Shown piece after piece: positions 7,160 through 12,411 of a stretch of 12,411 nt of DNA. A program made the translations under genes and the position numbers. Source of the stretch: Pseudomonadota bacterium (GTDB taxonomy: Bacteria > Pseudomonadota > Gammaproteobacteria > Acidiferrobacterales > Acidiferrobacteraceae); NCBI GenBank assembly GCA_021795255.1, contig JAJYPQ010000076.1, positions 1 to 12,411 of the forward strand, in the 5' to 3' direction. Numbering within the stretch: the first letter of the stretch is position 1; every line of letters begins with the position of its first letter. The notes beneath the pieces are model-generated. The model was not told the DNA's origin. It did no database searches and was given only the letters and a program-made list of their open reading frames with translations.

Positions 7160-8559
7160 AAGTGCGCTTGGGCCGCTGGAAGGCAACGAATGAGATCGGA
7201 TGCCAAAAGACCGCGCGGTCCGACCGTTAAGGCGGCTCTATCTCCGGCCTCTGCGTGCAAAAACACGCCTAAGCGCGCCGCCTGGCAGGCCGTCAACCCT
7301 TGTACGGCGAGACCTGCGATGACACCGGCAAGAACGTCCCCCATCCCGGCCGTGGCCATGCCCGGATGGCCGAATGGACACAACCAGCTTCCCTCGGCGC
7401 TTGTGATCAGAGTCCCGGCGCCCTTTAACACGCAGACCCCGCCGTAACGCGCGTACAGTTCTCGGCATGCACCCGGCCGATCATGAGCTACCTCCTTGGC
7501 GTGCACCCCAAGGAGGCGCGCCGCTTCCGCTTCATGAGGGGTCAGAATCCAGTCGGAACGCGCCTCGGGCTCTAAGGCAAGCCAGTAAAGCGCGTCCCCG
7601 TCCACGAGAAGAGGCTTCTGACTCGACCGGGCACGGGCCCACATGTCATGGCCCCAGTCCCTCCGCCCCAAGCCTGATCCCACCAACAGCCACTGCGCCT
7701 TGAGAAGTGGCGGTTCCGTCTCGAATGCGGCAAACGCTATGAGTTCCGGTAGCGAAGCTGCGAGAACCGCGGCGTGCCGAGCATGGACCCAACTTATGAC
7801 AAGCCCGGCTCCCGCTCGATAGGCCCCCTCGGCCGCCAGACGAACAGCCCCCGGCATACCGATATCCCCACCCCAAATGGCACAGGTACCGGCCGTGCCT
7901 TTGTGCGCGTGTTGGGGCCGCACCGGCACTAAAGCGGCCACTTCGGCTTCACTGGGCACATAAGCGCACGCCTCAGGCGGAACCACCTCAAGGCCCGAAT
8001 CGATTACGCCCACCACCCCGCAGACCTCGCGCCCCGCGCCGGTCAGCCCACCAATCTTCGGATAGGCACAAAAAAGCGTGCAAGTCGCTCGTAAGGCGCC
8101 GAGCACGATCGAGCCCTTATCGAGATCGAGACCGGTGGGCCCGTCTATAGCGACGATTGGCCGCCCGCTTGCTTGCGCACACTCGGCAAGCCCGCGATAC
8201 GGATCCCGCAGCGGGCCTTCTAAGCCGGTTCCTATGAGACCATCGATCAGCACATCCTGTCGCCGAAGACGATCAAGCTCCGCTCGTTCGTCAACAGAAA
8301 AGGTCGTTACCTCGATTCCCGTACCCTGATAGCGTCGTACCAAGGCTTGCGCTTGGCGTCCGTTGCCTCCCCGACCAACCAAAATCCCTATGCGTGAGGC
8401 GCGCGGAAAATCGCGCGTAATGGCCGCACAAAGACCGTCCGCCATACGCTCGTCTAAGGCTTCCGCAAAACCCCCGTTCGTGCGTTGAAGGGCGATCCAT
8501 GCCGCCATCTGCGCACAATTATGAACGGAATAGCCTTGTCCCGACCTAAGTATCGCCAT
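7144..8559 (-). CDS. nnr: Bifunctional NAD(P)H-hydrate repair enzyme Nnr, with a divergent epimerase half
   Basis: Repairs hydrated, inactive NADH and NADPH. In the family, the N-terminal YjeF domain epimerises the hydrate and the C-terminal ribokinase-like domain dehydrates the S form using ADP. This 471-residue protein has both regions. The C-terminal half (about 217-471) looks intact: [35 protein letters not shown] and the catalytic GMGDVLAG. The N-terminal half still has IDGLIGTGL and AIDGPTGLD, but where the family has GxGNNGGDG it reads GRGGNGRQA, losing the aspartate, and its first 45 residues match the family poorly. The epimerase may be weak or inactive. The ATG lies 14 bases inside the end of orn, with no clear ribosome site, which suggests coupling. 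Confidence 0.92.
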   Translation of the reverse strand: MAILRSGQGYSVHNCAQMAAWIALQRTNGGFAEALDERMADGLCAAITRDFPRASRIGILVGRGGNGRQAQALVRRYQGTGIEVTTFSVDERAELDRLRRQDVLIDGLIGTGLEGPLRDPYRGLAECAQASGRPIVAIDGPTGLDLDKGSIVLGALRATCTLFCAYPKIGGLTGAGREVCGVVGVIDSGLEVVPPEACAYVPSEAEVAALVPVRPQHAHKGTAGTCAIWGGDIGMPGAVRLAAEGAYRAGAGLVISWVHARHAAVLAASLPELIAFAAFETEPPLLKAQWLLVGSGLGRRDWGHDMWARARSSQKPLLVDGDALYWLALEPEARSDWILTPHEAEAARLLGVHAKEVAHDRPGACRELYARYGGVCVLKGAGTLITSAEGSWLCPFGHPGMATAGMGDVLAGVIAGLAVQGLTACQAARLGVFLHAEAGDRAALTVGPRGLLASDLIRCLPAAQAHLCSSA

Positions 8560-9103
8560 GTCCGGGAAACAAGTGGGTCCGATAGTAACGGAGCTCCGCT
8601 ATGGATTCGAGAATGTCATCGAGGGCCCGATGGGTATTTTGCTTAACAAACCCGGCGCATAATTCAGGGCGCCATCGTCGAATAAGCTCCTTGATGCTGC
8701 TGACGTCAAGATTACGATAATGTACGTAGGATTCTATGTTGGGCATCAAGCGCGCGAGAAAACGCCGATCCTGGCAAATGCTATTGCCACAAAGCGGAGA
8801 CCGATTACGGGGAACAAGCGGTTCCAAGAAGGCCAAAGTCTGTCGCTCGGCCTCCGCAACGTCCATGGTAGTGCTGCGAATCCTCTCCACAAGACCAGAG
8901 TGGCCATGTGTACGCCGATTCCAGTCGTCCATGCCTCGCAATACAGACTCAGGTTGGTGAATCGCGAGCACCGGACCTTGGGCGATTACGTTTAGATCGC
9001 TGTCTGTGACGACCGTGGCGATTTCGATTATAGCGTCTGTGTCCGGACGCAAGCCTGTCATCTCAAGATCGATCCAGACCAGCGCATTAGGGTCTTGCGG
9101 CAT
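8546..9103 (-). CDS. orn: Oligoribonuclease
   Basis: 3'-5' exonuclease that degrades di- to pentaribonucleotides, the last step of RNA decay, including the pGpG left from cyclic-di-GMP breakdown. It is usually essential in gammaproteobacteria. The 185-residue protein carries the complete DEDDh set: Asp12 and Glu14 (IDLEMTGL), Asp112 (NSICQDRRF), His158 and Asp162/163 (THRALDDI). The numbering coincides with the 181-residue E. coli enzyme. I chose ATG at 9103 over TTG at 9130 because GGAG sits seven bases upstream and the shorter form matches family length. It is the first gene of the orn-nnr-tsaE-amiB block and overlaps nnr by 14 bases. Confidence 0.97.
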   Translation of the reverse strand: MPQDPNALVWIDLEMTGLRPDTDAIIEIATVVTDSDLNVIAQGPVLAIHQPESVLRGMDDWNRRTHGHSGLVERIRSTTMDVAEAERQTLAFLEPLVPRNRSPLCGNSICQDRRFLARLMPNIESYVHYRNLDVSSIKELIRRWRPELCAGFVKQNTHRALDDILESIAELRYYRTHLFPGHGDT

Positions 9104-9114
9104 GCGTTTTCTCC
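9104..9114 (-). promoter_or_regulatory. Ribosome binding site deciding the orn start
   Basis: GCGGAG is read on the minus strand, with GGAG at 9114-9111 seven bases before ATG at 9103. No comparable site precedes the upstream TTG at 9130. Confidence 0.65.
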
Positions 9115-9374
9115 GCTCGCGACTTATCAAAGTGGGCCTACGGCTTGTGGTCGCACTCTACCACACGAGCCAGATCGCCGCCTACGGAACCACTACGATC
9201 AGCCAGCTTGAAGGCCCATCCGGGTGCGCCTGGGAATACCAGCCCAAAGCAGGATCCGAGCGAGACCCACGCCCCAGGCAACGGGACCCAGGGGACTGGT
9301 TCTTTCGAGCGCCAGTATTGTATGCTAGAGGCAAGGCCCCGGTGTGTGGCGAATACTGCAAGATGCCTGATGTC

Positions 9375-9390
9375 TCCGAGCGGCCTCGGA
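9375..9390 (+). repeat. Hairpin in the phhB leader
   Basis: TCCGAG pairs with CTCGGA over a CGGC loop, and two further pairs are possible past a bulge. It ends 22 bases before the ribosome binding site of phhB and has no T run, so it is not a terminator. Its role is unknown. Confidence 0.4.
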
Positions 9391-9412
9391 CACGCCGTAT
9401 TTATGTGAAGAC

Positions 9413-9418
9413 AGGAGG
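9413..9418 (+). promoter_or_regulatory. Strong ribosome binding site of phhB
   Basis: A perfect AGGAGG lies six bases before the ATG at 9425. It is the best ribosome site in the window. Confidence 0.8.
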
Positions 9419-9424
9419 AAGCCC

Positions 9425-9757
9425 ATGAGCGACCTTAGCCGTAAGTCCTGCCTGCCGTGCGAAGGAGGCACGACGCCGATTGCCCCTCCCCACGCCAAGG
9501 AGCTTATGGCCCAGATCCCAGGCTGGACATTGGAGCCTTCGGCCAAAGCGCTATCGCGAACATTTCAGTTCAAGGACTTTTACGAGACGATGGCCTTCGT
9601 CAACGCGATCGCCTATATCGCCCATCGCGAGGATCACCACCCTGATCTCGCCGTAGGCTACAAAACGTGCGGAGTAAACTATCACACTCATGCGATAGAT
9701 GGGCTAAGCGAAAACGATTTTATCTGCGCTGCGAAAATCGACGCGTTGGTACTTTAA
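9425..9757 (+). CDS. phhB: Pterin-4a-carbinolamine dehydratase
   Basis: Dehydrates 4a-hydroxytetrahydrobiopterin, recycling the pterin cofactor used by aromatic amino acid hydroxylases such as PhhA. The 110-residue protein has the usual length. It shows the family's HREDHHPD segment (67-74, with His71 and His72) and the THAIDGLSENDF segment (88-99, with His89), which together form the active site. The first 20 residues, with two cysteines (CLPCEGG), are a common N-terminal extension in proteobacterial members. It stands alone on the plus strand and no hydroxylase gene is visible here. Homologues occur in genomes lacking phenylalanine hydroxylase, so its real substrate in this organism is open. 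It ends four bases from the end of recR. Confidence 0.93.
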   Translation: MSDLSRKSCLPCEGGTTPIAPPHAKELMAQIPGWTLEPSAKALSRTFQFKDFYETMAFVNAIAYIAHREDHHPDLAVGYKTCGVNYHTHAIDGLSENDFICAAKIDALVL

Positions 9758-9761
9758 AGCC

Positions 9762-10361
9762 TCACGCTTCCCGACGCCCGGAAAAGGCGCGGGCCAACGT
9801 CCCCCGGTCGATATACTCGAGTTCCCCTCCGATCGGGACACCGCACGCTATGCGCGTTGCCAGAAGATCACGCCGCCGGGCCAACTCGCCGATGTAATGA
9901 GCGGTCGCCTCGCCCTCGACTGTCGCATTGGTCGCCAAGATCACTTCGCGTACCGCACCGCTTTCCAATAAGGCCTCGAGCTTAGGAAGCCCGAGCTCCT
10001 CTGGGCCGATCCCGTCAAGGGGAGATAGCCGGCCCATGAGGACGAAGTAGGTGCCGTTAAAGGCGCCCGATTGCTCGAGCGAAACCAAGTCGGCTGGCGA
10101 CTCCACTACACAAAGAAGGCCGCTATCGCGGCGCGGTGAGCGACAAATGAAGCAAAGATCGGCTTCACTGAAATTATTGCAACGCTCGCAATGACCGATA
10201 CGCTCGACCGCTTGTAGAAGCGCTTCTGCTATGTCTTTGGCGGCCGCTCGGTCTCGGCCGAGGAGATGGAAGGCCATGCGTTGCGCCGATTTTGCCCCGA
10301 CGCCCGGCAGCCGGCGCAACGCCCGCTTGAGGTCCTCGAGGGCTTTAGTGTCTTCCGCCAA
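9762..10361 (-). CDS. recR: Recombination mediator protein RecR
   Basis: Works with RecO (and RecF) to load RecA on single-stranded gaps during recombinational repair. The 199 residues match the 201 of E. coli. In order there are the helix-hairpin-helix [17 protein letters not shown] (15-31), a four-cysteine zinc finger (Cys58, Cys61, Cys70, Cys73) and a Toprim domain with CVVESPADL (84-92) and [12 protein letters not shown] (110-121), ending in [12 protein letters not shown]. The start is TTG, the furthest upstream start available in this frame, because the next ATG would cut into the hairpin motif. It lies four bases after the ybaB stop with no visible ribosome site, so initiation probably depends on coupling to ybaB. 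Confidence 0.97.
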   Translation of the reverse strand: MAEDTKALEDLKRALRRLPGVGAKSAQRMAFHLLGRDRAAAKDIAEALLQAVERIGHCERCNNFSEADLCFICRSPRRDSGLLCVVESPADLVSLEQSGAFNGTYFVLMGRLSPLDGIGPEELGLPKLEALLESGAVREVILATNATVEGEATAHYIGELARRRDLLATRIACGVPIGGELEYIDRGTLARAFSGRREA

Positions 10362-10365
10362 AGTG

Positions 10366-10686
10366 TTAAAAGGGAAGATTGAGGCCGGGAATATTCAGTC
10401 CGGCCGTAAGGCCTGACATCTTCTCTTGGCTCAAATCTTCGGCTTTACGCACGGCATCGTTCATCGCCGCGGCGATAAGATCTTCCACGACCTCTCGGTC
10501 CTCTTTTAGGAGACTGTCGTCGAGCCGGACCTTGCGCACGTCATGACGGCAGGTCATCGTTACCTTGACGAGCCCGCCACCAGCTTGCCCCTCGACTTCG
10601 ATCTGAGCCAGTTGTTCCTGCGCCTTACGCAAGTTCTCCTGCATCGCCTGGGCTTGCTTCATGAGCTGACCGATTCCGCCCTTCAT
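10366..10686 (-). CDS. ybaB: Nucleoid-associated protein, YbaB/EbfC family
   Basis: Small dimeric DNA-binding protein found in most bacteria, usually between dnaX and recR. The 106 residues match the family length and closely resemble E. coli YbaB, with LMKQAQAMQ near the start, [14 protein letters not shown] (30-43) in the central sheet and [11 protein letters not shown] (68-78) in the C-terminal helix. AGGAG lies eight bases before the ATG. It starts 14 bases after dnaX and precedes recR by four bases, giving the classic dnaX-ybaB-recR operon. Its exact cellular role is still debated in the family. Confidence 0.96.
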   Translation of the reverse strand: MKGGIGQLMKQAQAMQENLRKAQEQLAQIEVEGQAGGGLVKVTMTCRHDVRKVRLDDSLLKEDREVVEDLIAAAMNDAVRKAEDLSQEKMSGLTAGLNIPGLNLPF

Positions 10687-10700
10687 GTCCTAGACTCCTG

Positions 10701-12347
10701 TTATTTCCGAGGTCGCACAGAATTTTCGTTTATGCGTGCGTTGAATGTGCGTTTAAGCGCCGCTACGCTAGGATCCGACGCCAGGGCCGCGCGCGCTTCG
10801 CGTTGTGCGCCCTCGTCGGCTTCGCGTTTGAGATCGGCTGGCGTCCCACTTATGGGTGCCACCGTAACAGTCAAAGTCACCGCCTTACCATAATAGGCGC
10901 AAAGCGCCTTCTTTAACATATCGACCCGTTCCTTATTCAGGTGGTTCCCGACCTTCGGATCCACCGTCAGCGTAAGCTGACCTTGGGCGTTCTCGAGAAC
11001 CGCATTCATCGCGACTTCCTTTAAAAGGCCGGTGAGGCCCAATCGCTCCAGGACTCGTCCATCGTCCGGGCCCTCGGCATGCGCAGGTGCCACCGCAGCG
11101 AGGAATTCCTCCTCCCTCTGTCCTGATTCCCCGTTTCCCTCCGCGCCTCCATACGGCTCAGGACTCGACTGCTCACCATCGCTTGCCGCAGGGGCCACGG
11201 CTTGTGGCCGCGGTGTGGCCGCGGCGCGCAAAGGCGGCGTCTTGACGCGATCCTTGGGCTCGGCGGCGTCTTGACTGTCGCTCGGCCGAAACGCCAGCAT
11301 CCGCAAAAGTGCCATCTTCACGCCCGACTCGGGGTCGGGCGCAACGCTCAGTTGACGTCGACCCAAGCACCCGATTTCGTAATAAAGCTGCACCGCTTCC
11401 GGGGAGAACTTCCGCCCGGTTTCGATGCTCCAGGGGTCTAACAGTGCCTTGGGCAATGCCTGGGCAATCGCCACATCATGAAAGGCCCGCAAAAGCTCGA
11501 TCAAAAGTGACTCGGGCGCTACGCCGAGGGCATAGGCCTCATCGGCCACAGCAAGAAGTGTCTCCCCCTCCCCGAGCGCCAAGGCCCCGACCAACCGATG
11601 CACAAGATCCGGGGCTATCGAACCCAACATAGCGGCGACCGTCTCCGCTCGTACCGCGCCCCCGCCGGCGGCGATAGCTTGATCAAGAAGGCTTAAGGCA
11701 TCACGGACGCTGCCCTCGGCCGCCTGCGCAAGCGGCATCAGGGCCGGTTCTTCGCACACCACGTTCTCGGCGCCAAGAATATGCGCTAGATGGTCGACAA
11801 TCTGCTGGTCGGATAGGCGCCGAAGCGCAAACTTGAGACAGCGCGACAGGACTGTCACCGGCAGCTTTTGGGGGTCGGTGGTGGCAAGAATGAATTTAAC
11901 GTGCGGTGGCGGCTCCTCTAAGGTCTTCAGGAGTGCGTTGAAGCTATGGGCGGACAACATGTGTACCTCGTCTATCAGGTACACCTTAAAACGACCGCGC
12001 GTTGGGGCGTACTGGACGTTGTCCAACAACTCGCGGGTATCGTCAACCTTGGTGCGCGACGCGGCATCCACCTCGATTAAGTCGACAAAGCGGCCGCCAT
12101 CAATCTCCTGGCATGCCCCGCATACCCCACAGGGTTCAGCGCTAACGCCCCGTTCGCAATTCAGCGCCTTCGCCAAAATGCGGGCCACAGTCGTCTTTCC
12201 GACGCCCCGTATTCCACTAAAAAGATAGGCGTGGTGGACACGGCCTTCCGTCAGGGCAAAACGGAGCGCACGAACCACGGGCTCCTGGCCCACCAGCTCT
12301 GAGAACGTGCGAGGGCGCCACTTGCGGGCAAGCACCAGATAGCTCAT
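10701..12347 (-). CDS. dnaX: DNA polymerase III subunit tau (gamma/tau)
   Basis: ATPase of the clamp loader that opens the beta clamp and, in the tau form, ties polymerase and helicase together. From the ATG at 12347 it has 548 residues, shorter than the 643 of E. coli. It shows Walker A (GIRGVGKTT, 45-53), the zinc module (Cys64, Cys73, Cys76, Cys79), Walker B (LIDEVHM, 124-130), sensor 1 (ATTDPQKLP, 155-163) and the SRC motif (168-170). A proline/alanine/glutamate-rich linker covers about 365-430 and a tau-type C-terminal domain follows. GAGG lies six bases before this ATG, favouring it over TTG at 12371. I see no A-AAA-AAG slippery site, so a short gamma form is not evident. Confidence 0.96.
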   Translation of the reverse strand: MSYLVLARKWRPRTFSELVGQEPVVRALRFALTEGRVHHAYLFSGIRGVGKTTVARILAKALNCERGVSAEPCGVCGACQEIDGGRFVDLIEVDAASRTKVDDTRELLDNVQYAPTRGRFKVYLIDEVHMLSAHSFNALLKTLEEPPPHVKFILATTDPQKLPVTVLSRCLKFALRRLSDQQIVDHLAHILGAENVVCEEPALMPLAQAAEGSVRDALSLLDQAIAAGGGAVRAETVAAMLGSIAPDLVHRLVGALALGEGETLLAVADEAYALGVAPESLLIELLRAFHDVAIAQALPKALLDPWSIETGRKFSPEAVQLYYEIGCLGRRQLSVAPDPESGVKMALLRMLAFRPSDSQDAAEPKDRVKTPPLRAAATPRPQAVAPAASDGEQSSPEPYGGAEGNGESGQREEEFLAAVAPAHAEGPDDGRVLERLGLTGLLKEVAMNAVLENAQGQLTLTVDPKVGNHLNKERVDMLKKALCAYYGKAVTLTVTVAPISGTPADLKREADEGAQREARAALASDPSVAALKRTFNARINENSVRPRK

Positions 12348-12357
12348 CACGATCCTC
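12348..12357 (-). promoter_or_regulatory. Ribosome binding site deciding the dnaX start
   Basis: GAGG (12357-12354 on the minus strand) lies six bases before ATG at 12347. The protein from this ATG begins MSYLVLARKWRP, the usual family start. Confidence 0.65.
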
Positions 12358-12385
12358 GATAAGCAGGGCAAATGGGTGGCGGCTT

Positions 12386-12411
12386 GGGCCGACCCGGCAC
12401 TGCACCCAACC
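12386..12411 (-). ncRNA. ffs: Possible 3' end of small SRP RNA (4.5S RNA), cut by the window edge
   Basis: Read on the minus strand, these 26 bases include GGGTGCAG followed by a G/C-rich arm ending GGCCC. They resemble the 3' strand of E. coli 4.5S RNA (GGGATGTAG, then a G/C-rich arm ending in CCC). In several gammaproteobacteria ffs lies just upstream of dnaX, which fits the position. The diagnostic apical loop would lie beyond the right edge, so this stays tentative. Bases 12358-12385, between it and the dnaX ribosome site, show no clear terminator. Confidence 0.35.

Larger units (their letters stand above)
9104..9424. other. Divergent intergenic region between orn and phhB
   Basis: This 321-base region carries no convincing gene. 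It must hold the promoter for the orn block on the minus strand and one for phhB on the plus strand. The best phhB -10 is TATGCT at 9321-9326, but no good -35 accompanies it. TGTGGT (9146-9151) and ACCACA (9160-9165) form a perfect 6-base inverted repeat with an 8-base centre, a possible operator or chance. TCCGAG (9375-9380) and CTCGGA (9385-9390) form a hairpin that would lie in the phhB leader. No RNA gene was recognised. Confidence 0.5.

Noticed and set aside
7160..7186. TTG at 7186 as the start of tsaE
   Set aside because: No ribosome site precedes it and the extra nine residues have no family support; ATG at 7159 gives the usual N-terminus.
9006..9428. A 140-codon plus-strand frame covering the orn-phhB gap
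   Set aside because: It begins inside orn on the opposite strand, overlaps the phhB ribosome site and start, and has a low-complexity, basic sequence with no family resemblance.
11101..11119. Internal translation start in dnaX at the AGGAGG-like sequence
   Set aside because: The nearest start codon in frame is too far away (about 14 bases), and no separate C-terminal protein is known for this family.
1..12411. Mobile elements, CRISPR arrays, tRNA genes, defence or toxin-antitoxin systems
   Set aside because: I looked on both strands for transposase-like frames, evenly spaced repeats, tRNA-like cloverleaf motifs and small paired genes and found none. The window is conserved housekeeping DNA.

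Overview
This window is a compact, moderately GC-rich stretch of bacterial chromosome made almost entirely of housekeeping genes. Gene content and order point to a gammaproteobacterium or a close relative such as Acidithiobacillia: map-glnD running away from a probable rpsB leader, nnr-tsaE-amiB, orn, and dnaX-ybaB-recR. I cannot name a genus from sequence alone. I see no mobile element, CRISPR array, tRNA, phage gene or toxin-antitoxin pair, and no undescribed multi-gene system.

Layout, left to right. Positions 1-335 hold no gene. They contain a candidate promoter for map and, on the minus strand, a candidate promoter plus a structured leader that runs off the left edge, probably the 5' leader of rpsB. 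Next come map (methionine aminopeptidase) and glnD (PII uridylyltransferase) on the plus strand, 12 bases apart. After a 124-base convergent gap there is a minus-strand block transcribed from right to left: orn, nnr, tsaE, amiB and an APC-family amino acid permease. The first four overlap by 4-16 bases and look translationally coupled. The permease follows after 68 bases. A 321-base divergent gap separates orn from plus-strand phhB. phhB ends 4 bases from the end of recR, the last gene of the minus-strand dnaX-ybaB-recR operon. Upstream of dnaX, at the right edge, is a short stretch resembling the 3' end of a small SRP (4.5S) RNA.

Functionally the genes are a mixed set: N-terminal protein maturation (Map), nitrogen signalling (GlnD), amino acid uptake (permease), cell separation (AmiB), tRNA t6A formation (TsaE), repair of damaged NAD(P)H (Nnr), turnover of tiny RNAs (Orn), pterin recycling (PhhB), and replication and recombination (DnaX, YbaB, RecR). 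The points most worth a second look are an apparently eroded epimerase half in Nnr, the two partial RNA candidates at the window edges, C8 and A7 tracts inside amiB, the lack of an E. coli-type frameshift site in dnaX, and a permease lying where mutL often follows amiB.
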